Shown: piece by piece, positions 1 to 7,771 of the stretch
Numbering within the stretch: position 1 is the first letter of the stretch
How the letters are laid out: every line of letters begins with the position of its first letter
NCBI GenBank assembly: GCA_002215645.1
Contig: NGFI01000005.1
Coordinates: 240,678 to 304,677 of the forward strand
Source of the DNA: Gemmatimonadetes bacterium 2013_60CM_65_52
Lineage (GTDB): Bacteria; Gemmatimonadota; Gemmatimonadetes; Gemmatimonadales; Gemmatimonadaceae
Reading direction: 5' to 3'
Length of the DNA stretch: 64,000 nucleotides
Notes under the pieces: generated by a model
Told to the model about the DNA's origin: nothing
Seen by the model: only the letters and a program-made list of their open reading frames with translations
The model's database searches: none
Program-made: the position numbers and the translations under genes

Positions 1-1
1 T

Positions 2-376
2 GCACCGACGGTTGGTGCGGCGTTTCTCGCGCTGGCGCGTGGCGACAGTGCCGGTGCGTCGGGGAAGTTCGTCGAAGCCGCGGCGGCGGAACCCGCCGTG
101 GCGCCGGCGCTGCTTCTCATGGCTGCGCGGCTCAAGGGTGTGCGTGGAGATGCCGCAATTCCCATCTGGCAGAAGATCGTGGCGGACTTTCCCGGAACGC
201 CCGAAGCGGCAGAGAGCGAGCTGGAATGGGCTCGCGCTCTGCGGCGACGTGGCGATCTCGCCAGCGCGACCGCGCGTTTCGAGCATCTCATTCTCAGTGC
301 GCCGCAGAGCGCGCTGCTTCCGCAGGCGCGCCGCGAGCTCGAGCAGCTTCGCGGCACAGTTCCCCCGAGCTCATGA
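2..376 (+). CDS. TPR-like protein, C-terminal part (cut by window start)
   Basis: An open frame runs from the first bases of the window to a TGA at 374-376, so the gene starts upstream. The visible 124 residues are Ala/Leu/Arg-rich helices. The pattern W-x-x-I-x-x-x-F-P-G-T-P-E-A followed by a second helix pair with ATARFEHLI and SAPQSALLPQARRELEQL is typical of the last tetratricopeptide repeats of BamD/YbgF-like or outer-membrane-assembly TPR proteins. Its stop overlaps the next start (ATGA at 373-376), which suggests the two are translated together. The partner is a secreted protein, so this one is probably exported too, but its N-terminus is not visible. The exact family cannot be named. 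Confidence 0.7.
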   Translation, partial: APTVGAAFLALARGDSAGASGKFVEAAAAEPAVAPALLLMAARLKGVRGDAAIPIWQKIVADFPGTPEAAESELEWARALRRRGDLASATARFEHLILSAPQSALLPQARRELEQLRGTVPPSS

Positions 377-1638
377 AGTACCCTGGAGTCATTCGTTCTG
401 CGTTGGCGCTCATACTCACGGCGACCTCCGCACGCGCTCAACGTCTGCTCGTGCCGATGGATGATGCACAGACCAATCACCTCAAGGCCTATGGCCTGAC
501 CTACAACGCGGTGAAGACCGGCGTGCAGGCGGAATGGCTGCTCAACTATCGCGGCGGCTCGTTTCTCGTGCCCGACGCGCCGGAGCTGCGCCGCCGAGCA
601 GCGCTCGACGGAATTTCCGTCGAGCCGGTGACTGATGCACAGCTCGCCGCCATTCGCCGCGACATCGCAGGCGCCAACATGGAGAGCGTTCCGCTCGAGC
701 GGGCACCGCGCATCGCCGTGTACACGCCGCCAGAGGCGCAGCCGTGGGACGACGCCGTCACGCTCGCGCTCAAGTATGCCGGCATCGACTTTACGCCGAT
801 CTACGACGACCAGGTGGAGCAGGGCGACCTCTCCAAGTTCGACTGGCTGCACCTCCACCACGAGGATTTCACGGGGCAGTTCAACAAGTTCCACCTGGGC
901 TATCGCGACGCGCCGTGGTTTCGTGACCTCGTCGCAAAGAATGCCGCCGCCGCCAAGCGAATGGGCTTCTCGAGCGTGCCGGCACTCAAGAAGGACGTGG
1001 CCGAGAAAATCCGGGCATTCGTCGAGCGCGGTGGCTTCCTCTTCGCCATGTGCGGCGCCACCGAAACACTCGAGTTGGCGATCGCCGGACACGACGTCGA
1101 CATCGCTGGGGAGTTTGCCGACGGAACGCCCATGGATCCGGACGCCGACTCGCGCTTGAACTGGAAGCGCTCGCTCGCGTTCAAGGACGCGCACCTCGAG
1201 CGCTCGCCGTTCGTGAACGCGATGAGCGACATCGACGGCCATCAGGTGAACGTACCGGGCCGACGCCAACCACTCGGCACCTTCACGCTCTTCAACTTCT
1301 CGGCGAAGTTTGATCCGGTGCCGAGCATGCTCGTGCAGGATCACCGCAGCGTCATCAGCGATTACTACGGCGTCACGACCAGCTTTACCAAGGCGACGCT
1401 CAAGTCCGGCGTCGTCGTCCTGGCCACCGAAGAGGGCGCACCCTGGGTGAAGTACATTCACGGCGACTACGGAAAGGGCACCTGGACATATCTCGGTGGG
1501 CACGACCCGGAGGATCCGCAGCACGCCATCGGCAATCCGCCCACAGACCTCTCGCTCCACCGGAGCAGCCCAGGCTACCGGCTCATCCTCAATAACGTCC
1601 TGTTTCCCGCCGCGAAGAAGAAGCCGCTGAAGACCTAG
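373..1638 (+). CDS. Secreted protein of unknown function (often auto-named 'asparagine synthetase B')
   Basis: The 421-residue product begins with a clear Sec signal peptide (MKYPGVIRSALALILTATSA, cleavage near ARA-Q). I chose the ATG at 373 because it gives this signal peptide and overlaps the upstream stop. The frame is open further upstream, but that stretch has no protein-like features. The mature part has a Rossmann-like core, including RIAVYTPP near the middle, LHLHHEDF, and GGFLFAMCGATETLEL, which resembles glutamine-amidotransferase-like/ThuA-like folds. Similar proteins are labelled asparagine synthetase B in databases. I see neither an N-terminal nucleophile Cys nor the ATP-pyrophosphatase motif of AsnB, so I do not accept that function. 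Its role is unknown, and it acts outside the cytoplasm. Confidence 0.75.
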   Translation: MKYPGVIRSALALILTATSARAQRLLVPMDDAQTNHLKAYGLTYNAVKTGVQAEWLLNYRGGSFLVPDAPELRRRAALDGISVEPVTDAQLAAIRRDIAGANMESVPLERAPRIAVYTPPEAQPWDDAVTLALKYAGIDFTPIYDDQVEQGDLSKFDWLHLHHEDFTGQFNKFHLGYRDAPWFRDLVAKNAAAAKRMGFSSVPALKKDVAEKIRAFVERGGFLFAMCGATETLELAIAGHDVDIAGEFADGTPMDPDADSRLNWKRSLAFKDAHLERSPFVNAMSDIDGHQVNVPGRRQPLGTFTLFNFSAKFDPVPSMLVQDHRSVISDYYGVTTSFTKATLKSGVVVLATEEGAPWVKYIHGDYGKGTWTYLGGHDPEDPQHAIGNPPTDLSLHRSSPGYRLILNNVLFPAAKKKPLKT

Positions 1639-1673
1639 GACAACCGAGGGCTTTCGGTTTATCTTCAGGGGTC

Positions 1674-4196
1674 ATGACCTCCCCAAACCGGCTCGGCCGT
1701 TCGGCTGCGTCCGCCATGCGGGCGGCCATCGCCATGGCGCGAGGCAACGAGGTCTGCTTCGTCTGCTCGCTGGACGCCGAGGGCGTGGTGGAGACCGCAC
1801 GAGTGGTCGCCCGCGGCAACGTCGAAAGTGTGCTCGCCCTTCCCGGATTTGCGCGGCGCGGCGAAATGCTCGTCCACAACCACCCCTCCGGGCTGCTCGA
1901 ACCAAGCGACGCGGACTATTCCGTGGCCGCCCGAGTTCACGATGACGGCATCGGCTTCGGGATCATCGACAACACCGCGCAAGACCTCTACGTCGTCGTC
2001 GAGATTCCGCATGCGCGGCGACAAACGGCGCTCGATCCCGTCAACATCGAGGGCGACCTCGGGCCCGGCGGCGCGATTGCCGGGCTGCACACGCGCTATG
2101 AGGATCGTGCGAGTCAGCGCGCCATGGCGTCCACGATCGCGCGGATCTACAACACGGGAGGCGTTGGCCTGCTCGAGGCGGGAACCGGCGTCGGAAAGTC
2201 GCTCGGCTATCTCGTGCCCGCGCTGCGCTGGGCCGCGGCTAACGGCGAGCGAACGGTGGTGTCGACGAACACGATCAACTTGCAGGAACAGCTCGTCGGC
2301 AAGGATCTGCCGTTTCTGGCGCGTGCGCTCTCGGACCAGAAGGTCCGCTTTGCGCTCCTGAAGGGCTGGCGCAACTACCTTTGCCTGTCGCGTCTCGATC
2401 AAGCGTCTGACGGCGCGGCGCATCTCTTCGATGACGGGCAAGCCGGCGAACTGGCGTCGCTCGCGCAGTGGGCGGCCCGAACGAGCGATGGGTCGCTGGC
2501 GGACCTCCCCACTCCACCCAGAGCGGAAGTGTGGGACGAAGTCTCGGCCGAGCCCGACGTGTGCACGCGGGTGAAGTGCACGTACTTCGACAAGTGCTTC
2601 GTGTTCAAGGCGCGCCGGGCCGCCGCGGAAGCCGACGTCATCGTCGTGAATCATCATCTGCTGCTGTCCGACCTTGCTGTGCGGCGCGCCGCGCAGAACT
2701 GGGAGGACGCCGCCGTTCTGCCCGCGTACGGACGGCTCGTCATCGATGAGGGACATCATCTCGAGGACGCGGCCGCATCGCACCTCGGCTGCACGGTGAC
2801 GCGGCGCGGACTTCAGCGGCTCGACAGCCGGCTCGACCGGCGCGGCAAAGGTTTGCTTCCGGCGCTTGCCGCGCGGCTTGCCGCCAAGCGCGATCTGCTC
2901 AGCTCCGCCAGTCTCGATCTCGTGGAGACTCGCCTCGCGCCCGCCGTTGCCGAGCTGCGCGAAAAGAGCGGCCTGCTGTGCGACCTTCTGGAAACGTGGC
3001 TCTCGACGCAGGGTGGAACCGTCGTGCGCCTGACGCATGCATTTGCGAGCGACGCGATCTGGCAGCAAGGACTCTCCGTGGCACTTCAGGGGACGCTCGG
3101 CGCCATCGAGCAGCAGCGGCAGGGACTCGAGCTCATTCGCGAGCGCATCGAGGGCAGCGAATCACTGGAGGAGGAGTTTGCGCCGCTTCTGAACGAGCTG
3201 CGCGGAGTCACGCGACGTCTTCAGACGCTCGGCGACGGTCTCGGTCGCGCACTGGCGCCGCCGCCCGACGACGACAGCATCCGCTGGATCGAGCTCCGCG
3301 GGCGAGAGCGCACCATCGCCATATCGAGCGTTCCGCTGGACATGGCGCCCATTCTGCGCGACGACCTGTTCAAGCGCCTCCAGAGCGCCATCGTCACCAG
3401 CGCGACGCTCACCGCATCGGCGGGGGACGTCGCCGCACGCTCTCGGCGCTTCGATTTTCTTGCGTCGAGGCTGGGACTCGACGACGCCTCGCTCACGCCG
3501 ACGACCGCGGTATTTCCGTCACCGTTCGATTTTTCGACGCAGGCGCGACTCGTCGTCCCCACCGACATTCCCGCGCCCAACGTGGATGCCGACGGGCATC
3601 GACGTGCGGTGACGCAAATAGTGCTCGACGTCGCCGATGCGTCCAACGGCGGACTGTTCGTCCTGTTCACGAGTCATCGCGAGGTGAAGCAGCTCGCGGC
3701 GGAGCTGCGCAGCCGCGGCGTGGATCGACGCTGGCCCCTGCTCGTGCACGGCGAGGAGAGCCGTGACGTCCTCCTCGATCGCTTTCGCGAGGCGGGGCAG
3801 GCGGTGCTCGTCGGCACCGCGTCGTTCTGGGAGGGTGTGGACGTTCCGGGCGATGCGTTGCGAGGGCTCGTGATCGCGAAGCTGCCGTTCCGTGTCCCCA
3901 CGGAGCCCGTCACCGCGGCGCAATGCGAAGCGATCGAAGCGCGAGGCGGCAATTCGTTCGCCGAGTACATGCTGCCGCACGCGTCGCTGCGGCTGAAGCA
4001 GGGATTCGGGCGACTCATCCGGACGTCCACGGATCGTGGGGTGGTCGTCGTGTGCGATCCGCGGCTCGTTTCCAAGCAGTACGGCCGCGGCATGCTCGAT
4101 GAGCTTCCGCCAGCGCGTCGCGAGATCGGCCCGTGGAGCAGGCTGCGCGACGGTATTCGCGCGTTTTATGGGACGGAGAGCACGGTGCCAGGCTAG
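1674..4196 (+). CDS. dinG: DinG/XPD-like DNA helicase with N-terminal RadC-type JAMM domain
   Basis: This 840-residue protein is a fusion. Residues 1-110 form a RadC/JAMM-type domain with a complete metal motif: E26, then H68-N-H70-PSG, S78 and D81, which fits HxHx7Sx2D. From about residue 130 it is a superfamily 2 XPD/DinG 5'-3' helicase. It shows Walker A AGTGVGKS (169-176), an Fe-S cluster set C237, C297, C302 and C308, the DEGH box at 358-361 and the motif VI-like QGFGRLIRT near the end. DinG proteins unwind D-loops, R-loops and forked DNA during repair. The JAMM half suggests a linked hydrolase or structural role, but RadC-type activity is itself unsettled. The start ATG follows a modest purine stretch (CAGGGG). 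The next gene begins 8 bases after the stop. Confidence 0.9.
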   Translation: MTSPNRLGRSAASAMRAAIAMARGNEVCFVCSLDAEGVVETARVVARGNVESVLALPGFARRGEMLVHNHPSGLLEPSDADYSVAARVHDDGIGFGIIDNTAQDLYVVVEIPHARRQTALDPVNIEGDLGPGGAIAGLHTRYEDRASQRAMASTIARIYNTGGVGLLEAGTGVGKSLGYLVPALRWAAANGERTVVSTNTINLQEQLVGKDLPFLARALSDQKVRFALLKGWRNYLCLSRLDQASDGAAHLFDDGQAGELASLAQWAARTSDGSLADLPTPPRAEVWDEVSAEPDVCTRVKCTYFDKCFVFKARRAAAEADVIVVNHHLLLSDLAVRRAAQNWEDAAVLPAYGRLVIDEGHHLEDAAASHLGCTVTRRGLQRLDSRLDRRGKGLLPALAARLAAKRDLLSSASLDLVETRLAPAVAELREKSGLLCDLLETWLSTQGGTVVRLTHAFASDAIWQQGLSVALQGTLGAIEQQRQGLELIRERIEGSESLEEEFAPLLNELRGVTRRLQTLGDGLGRALAPPPDDDSIRWIELRGRERTIAISSVPLDMAPILRDDLFKRLQSAIVTSATLTASAGDVAARSRRFDFLASRLGLDDASLTPTTAVFPSPFDFSTQARLVVPTDIPAPNVDADGHRRAVTQIVLDVADASNGGLFVLFTSHREVKQLAAELRSRGVDRRWPLLVHGEESRDVLLDRFREAGQAVLVGTASFWEGVDVPGDALRGLVIAKLPFRVPTEPVTAAQCEAIEARGGNSFAEYMLPHASLRLKQGFGRLIRTSTDRGVVVVCDPRLVSKQYGRGMLDELPPARREIGPWSRLRDGIRAFYGTESTVPG

Positions 4197-4204
4197 ATTT
4201 CGGG

Positions 4205-4819
4205 ATGCATCTCCGCCCGACCAAGATCATCTGCATCGGACGCAACTACGCCGCTCACGCCGCCGAGCTCGGAAACGAGGTCCCCAAGGAGCCGCTGATC
4301 TTCCTCAAGCCTCCGTCCAGCCTCATTCGCGACGGGGAATCCATCCGCCTGCCAACGGTGTCAAAGCAGGTGGAGTATGAAGGGGAGATCGGCGTCGTCG
4401 TGTCTCACCCATTGCGGCGTGCGAGCAGGGATCAAGCGGGCGCCGCCGTTGGCGGCATCGTTGCTGCGAATGACGTGACGGCGCGTGATCTCCAGAAGTC
4501 CGACGGACAGTGGACGCGTGCAAAGGGATTTGACACCTTCTGCGCCGTCGGTGCGGTGGGGCCGGCTCCGTCCGATCTCTCGTCGCTCACGGTCACCACG
4601 CGTGTCAACGGTTCCGTACGCCAGAGTGGCCGCGCGTCCAGCATGGTGTTCGACATTCCCGCGATTCTGAGCTTCATCTCGGGAATCATGACGCTCGAGC
4701 CGGGCGACCTGGTTCTCACGGGTACGCCGGATGGTGTGGGGAAACTCGCGCCGGGCGATGTGGTAGAAGTGGAGATCGCCGGCGTGAGCCGAGTCAGCAA
4801 CCCCGTCACCGACGCATAG
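4205..4819 (+). CDS. Fumarylacetoacetate hydrolase (FAH) family protein
   Basis: The 204-residue protein starts MHLRPTKIICIGRNYAAHA, the signature of the short FAH-family enzymes (YcgM/FAHD1-like), and is near their usual length of about 205-220. These metal-dependent enzymes act on 2-oxo-acids: acylpyruvate hydrolysis, oxaloacetate decarboxylation or aromatic meta-cleavage products. Metal-binding acids are visible in the VEYEGEIGVVV segment (E-x-E), and the active-site loop NDVTARDLQ and the C-terminal LVLTGTPDGVG motif are intact. A longer in-frame start exists upstream, but it overlaps the helicase end and lacks homologous sequence. The stop TAG shares its last G with the GTG start of the next gene, so the two are translationally coupled. 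The specific substrate cannot be told. Confidence 0.9.
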   Translation: MHLRPTKIICIGRNYAAHAAELGNEVPKEPLIFLKPPSSLIRDGESIRLPTVSKQVEYEGEIGVVVSHPLRRASRDQAGAAVGGIVAANDVTARDLQKSDGQWTRAKGFDTFCAVGAVGPAPSDLSSLTVTTRVNGSVRQSGRASSMVFDIPAILSFISGIMTLEPGDLVLTGTPDGVGKLAPGDVVEVEIAGVSRVSNPVTDA

Positions 4820-6006
4820 TGCCTCCGTTCGCCCGCCGCTTCGCCGCGCTTCCGCCATACCCGCTCGCGAACATCCCGCAGCGGAAGCGCGCGCTCCTCG
4901 AGCGCGGCGTGGACGTCATCGATCTCGGTGTCGGCGACGCGGATCTCAGTCCGCCGCCCGCCGTGCTCGACCGCATGGAGAGCGCCGTCCGCGAACCGGC
5001 ATTCAGCCGATATGGCTTCGGCATGGGCCACTTCCCGTTTCGCGAGGCGATTGCCGCATTCATGCAGCGCCGCTTCGGCGTGACGTGCGATCCGATGGAC
5101 GAAATCGTTCCGCTCATCGGCTCGAAGGAAGGCATCTCGCACATCGCGTTCGCGTACATGGAGGAGGGTGGCGTCGGCATCATTCCGGAGCCGGGCTACA
5201 ATGCGTACCAGGGGGGCACGCTGCTCGCCAACGGCGAGGCGTATCGCTTCCCGCTCCGGCCGCGCACGAAGTTTCTCGTCGAGCTGGACGAGATTCCCGA
5301 GGACGTGCTCCGCCGCGCGCGCATTCTCTATCTGAACTATCCCAACAACCCGACCGCGGCGGTGGCGCCGCTCGAGTATCTCGAGCGCGTGGTTCGCACC
5401 TGCCGCGAGCGCGACATCCTGCTCGTATACGACAACGCGTACTCGGAGCTCGCCTACGACGGCTACGTGCCGCCCAGCATCTTTCAGGTGGACGGCGCGT
5501 GGGACGTGGCGGTCGAGTTCCACTCGCTGTCGAAGACCTACAACATGACGGGCTGGCGCTGCGGGTGGGCCGTTGCGCGCCAGGAGACATGCGCCGCGCT
5601 CGCGAAGGTGAAGTCGTTCGTGGACACGGGGCAGTTCATGGCCGTTCAGGCCGCCGCCATCGGCGCGCTGGAGAGCTGGGAGACGTTCGTCCCCGCCAAC
5701 GTGGCCATCTTCCAGGAACGCAGGGACGCGGCGGTGGCGGCGTTCCGGTCCACGGGCTTCTCCTGCGAGGTGCCGCTTGCGACGATGTATCTCTGGGTCA
5801 AGCTTCCCGACGGCGTCGCGTCCGCGGAGTTCGCGGAGCGTTTGCTCGAGGAAGCCGGCGTGGTCGTGATGGCGGGATCCGCATTCGGCGCGGGCGGCGA
5901 GGGATTCTTCCGCGTCTCGTTCGTCACGGCGCCGGCGCGGATCGCAGAGGCGGCTGTGCGCGCCGGCCGCGTTCTCGCGACCATGATGGCGGGAGCCACG
6001 TCGTGA
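4819..6006 (+). CDS. PLP-dependent class I/II aminotransferase (DapL/AspC-like)
   Basis: The 395-residue product matches fold-type I aminotransferases related to LL-diaminopimelate and alanine/aspartate aminotransferases. It opens with RRFAALPPYPLANIPQRK, which resembles the DapL-type start LPPYLFAEI. It has the substrate-loop GVGDADLSPP, the YPNNPTAA motif that contacts PLP, the Asp of VYDNAYSELAYDG, and the Schiff-base lysine in SLSKTYNMTGWRCGW. It starts at a GTG that overlaps the previous stop. If it is a true DapL it would make LL-diaminopimelate for lysine and peptidoglycan. No other dap gene lies nearby, so the substrate stays open. Confidence 0.87.
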   Translation: MPPFARRFAALPPYPLANIPQRKRALLERGVDVIDLGVGDADLSPPPAVLDRMESAVREPAFSRYGFGMGHFPFREAIAAFMQRRFGVTCDPMDEIVPLIGSKEGISHIAFAYMEEGGVGIIPEPGYNAYQGGTLLANGEAYRFPLRPRTKFLVELDEIPEDVLRRARILYLNYPNNPTAAVAPLEYLERVVRTCRERDILLVYDNAYSELAYDGYVPPSIFQVDGAWDVAVEFHSLSKTYNMTGWRCGWAVARQETCAALAKVKSFVDTGQFMAVQAAAIGALESWETFVPANVAIFQERRDAAVAAFRSTGFSCEVPLATMYLWVKLPDGVASAEFAERLLEEAGVVVMAGSAFGAGGEGFFRVSFVTAPARIAEAAVRAGRVLATMMAGATS

Positions 6007-6827
6007 CGCGACGATCGCCCGGTGCGCTGCTCGCGTCCATCGCGGTCCACGTCGTCGTGGCCGCGCTCATTCTCAATGCGGCGTTCCACTACGACTTCTC
6101 GCACGGCAACACGGCCATCTACAGCGCGCCGAGGCGGGAGCACGTCACGTTCATCAATGCGGCGCCGGCGGGTGGCGTCACCGGAGGAACCGACTCCGCG
6201 AGCATGCCGGCGCGCGCGAAGACTCCGACTCCGGGGCTGGTGGCACCATTACGCGTGCCGACCGCCGTCGCACCCGTGTCCGTTACGGGCGGCCGCGAAG
6301 GCGGTGCCGAAGGAGGACGCGGCATCTCCCGAGAGGCCGACGCAGCGGCGGGTGTCGTCCCCCGCCTTCCCGATCCTCGTCTCACCAACGATCCGCACGC
6401 GTTTCTGCCGCTGCCGAAGACGCACGCCGAGCGCGTGGACAGCGCGGTGCGTGCGGCGATTTACGCGTACAACGATTCGGTTGCACGAGCGGCTGGCCTC
6501 AAGGGCAAGGAGCCGGGCGACTGGACGTTCGAGAAGAATGGCCAGAAGTGGGGAATCGATGGAAACAAGATCTATCTGGGCAAGTTCGCCATTCCGAGCG
6601 CAGTGCTGGCTGCGCTACCGATTCACATTCAGGGGAATCCCGGCGAAGGGCTGAGCGATCGTCTCGCGCCGTCGCGCCGCGCGGATCTCATGCTGCACGC
6701 GGAGTCGCAGTTTCACGACGATGAGTTCAATGCGGCGGTGAAGCGCATTCGCGAGCGCAAGGATCGGGAGCGGCGCGATCGGCAGAACGACGGCAACAAG
6801 CCATCGGCGGGGCCTGACGTTCCGTAA
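6003..6827 (+). CDS. TonB-like N-terminally anchored protein of unknown function
   Basis: This 274-residue protein begins at GTG 6003 inside the aminotransferase stop (GTGA). One hydrophobic N-terminal segment (ALLASIAVHVVVAALILNAA) follows a short basic head, as in TonB-type anchors. A Gly/Ala/Pro-rich linker follows (about residues 50-115), then a polar C-terminal half with TFEKNGQKWGIDGNKIYLG and a charged Arg/Lys/Asp tail. The topology predicts a periplasmic domain held at the inner membrane. The open frame extends far upstream inside the aminotransferase, but that part is a GC-rich shadow. No family is recognised. Confidence in the gene rests on the overlap, the membrane anchor and reading-frame quality. 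Confidence 0.7.
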   Translation: MTRRSPGALLASIAVHVVVAALILNAAFHYDFSHGNTAIYSAPRREHVTFINAAPAGGVTGGTDSASMPARAKTPTPGLVAPLRVPTAVAPVSVTGGREGGAEGGRGISREADAAAGVVPRLPDPRLTNDPHAFLPLPKTHAERVDSAVRAAIYAYNDSVARAAGLKGKEPGDWTFEKNGQKWGIDGNKIYLGKFAIPSAVLAALPIHIQGNPGEGLSDRLAPSRRADLMLHAESQFHDDEFNAAVKRIRERKDRERRDRQNDGNKPSAGPDVP

Positions 6828-6970
6828 CTGCGGACAGATCTTGTCCGGGACGGGCGTCTCTACTGCCAATTAACCACAGAGAGCACAGAGGACACGGAGC
6901 ACTACGGAGCACTACGGAGCACTATGGAGCACTACAGCTCAAGGCTCTGTGTCCCTCCGTGATTCAATTG
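6826..6970. repeat. Dispersed inverted-repeat element, copy 1
   Basis: This intergenic stretch starts with AACTGCGGAC and continues to CAATTAACCACAGAG, a run of CACAG/ACAC words, a tandem repeat, and then CTCTGTGTCCCTCCGTG, which is roughly the reverse complement of the first half. The same pieces occur in opposite orientation at 45244-45376: AACTGCGGAC, CAATTAGCCACAGAG, then CACAGAGG words. Shared ends plus an imperfect stem suggest a small non-coding mobile or REP-like family. The element overlaps the last two bases of the preceding stop codon. Confidence 0.65.
6896..6935. repeat. Four tandem copies of a 10-bp unit
   Basis: The unit GGAGCACTAC occurs four times head to tail. The third copy ends in T instead of C. 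It lies in the loop region of inverted-repeat element copy 1 and is absent from copy 2, so it probably arose by slippage after insertion. Confidence 0.9.
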
Positions 6971-6984
6971 GGCTGCTTGTTCTC

Positions 6985-7656
6985 TTAGCTGACGATCGGA
7001 TTCTCGCCGGTTATGGGCAGCAGGGGAGCAGGTGCCGCGTGCTCGCCGAAGGGGCGAAACACTCCACACACGACGCCGAGCACCGCGAAGTCGTCGCGAG
7101 GTCCCACCTCGATGGGCCGGTTCGTCTCGTTCGCTGATTCGAGTACGATGGTAGCGCCCCGATGCATGAGCGTGCGGATCACAGCGCCGTCAGCGAGACG
7201 GGCGGCCACGATGTCGCCGTCCTTGGCACGTGTGGATGGCGACACGAGCACGTAATCCTCGTCCAGGATGCCGCGCCCAAGCATGGCTTCGCCGGTGTTG
7301 CGGAGGTAGAAGACGTCGTCGCTGGGCAGGAAGCGGCGGTCCATCGTGATGTAGCCAGAGCGGTTGTCCGGCGCGAGCGGCGGCTCGGCGGCGACCACCC
7401 GCGCGAAGAGCGGCACGGGCTGCGTGCTGGCTTGCCCGGAGTGCCCGACGATGCGCACGCCGCGCGACCGCGACTGGTCGCGCTCGATGAAGCCTTTCTG
7501 CGACAGCGAGCCCAGGAGATCGCTGACCGTTTTTGTAGACTTTATGCGAAACTTCTTCGCAATTTCGCGAATGCTTGGCTGGTAGGTGTTCTCAGCCAGG
7601 AAATCGATGAGGTAGTGATAGACCCGGCGCTCCAGCGGTGTGAGGGGCTCGGTCAT
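6985..7656 (-). CDS. lexA: LexA-family repressor lacking self-cleavage residues
   Basis: The 223-residue protein has the LexA layout. It begins with a winged-helix domain (residues about 5-70, with TPLERRVYHYLIDFLAEN and PSIREIAKKFRIKS), followed by a linker and an S24-type C-terminal domain. Aligned by eye to E. coli LexA, the Ala-Gly scissile bond is Ala89-Ala90, the nucleophile Ser119 is Ala124 (NTGEAMLGRGI), and the general base Lys156 is Arg161 (DGAVIRTLMHRG). All three elements needed for RecA-stimulated autocleavage are therefore changed. It should still bind DNA and dimerise, so it may be a constitutive or differently controlled repressor rather than the SOS switch. It is single-copy in this window and sits upstream of gltX on the same strand. 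A palindrome lies just before its start. Confidence 0.85.
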   Translation of the reverse strand: MTEPLTPLERRVYHYLIDFLAENTYQPSIREIAKKFRIKSTKTVSDLLGSLSQKGFIERDQSRSRGVRIVGHSGQASTQPVPLFARVVAAEPPLAPDNRSGYITMDRRFLPSDDVFYLRNTGEAMLGRGILDEDYVLVSPSTRAKDGDIVAARLADGAVIRTLMHRGATIVLESANETNRPIEVGPRDDFAVLGVVCGVFRPFGEHAAPAPLLPITGENPIVS

Positions 7657-7671
7657 GGTGCCTCACGAATG

Positions 7672-7683
7672 TCACAAAAGTGA
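7672..7683 (-). promoter_or_regulatory. Possible operator TCAC-N4-GTGA upstream of the LexA-like gene
   Basis: The sequence TCACAAAAGTGA is a small perfect palindrome 16-27 bases upstream of the LexA-like start codon. A site here would suit autoregulation by the LexA-like protein. The arms are only 4 bases, so chance is a real alternative. Confidence 0.3.
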
Positions 7684-7771
7684 TTCAAGCGTCGGTCCCT
7701 GCGGGCGAGCGGTTTCCGGGGAAGGTGCGCCAAATGTACCCTCTCTCGGACCCTTCGCAACACTTGTTTCG

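Noticed and set aside
373-1638. Asparagine synthetase B
   Set aside because: The database-style name is not supported: there is no catalytic Cys2 and no ATP pyrophosphatase motif, and a signal peptide is present.
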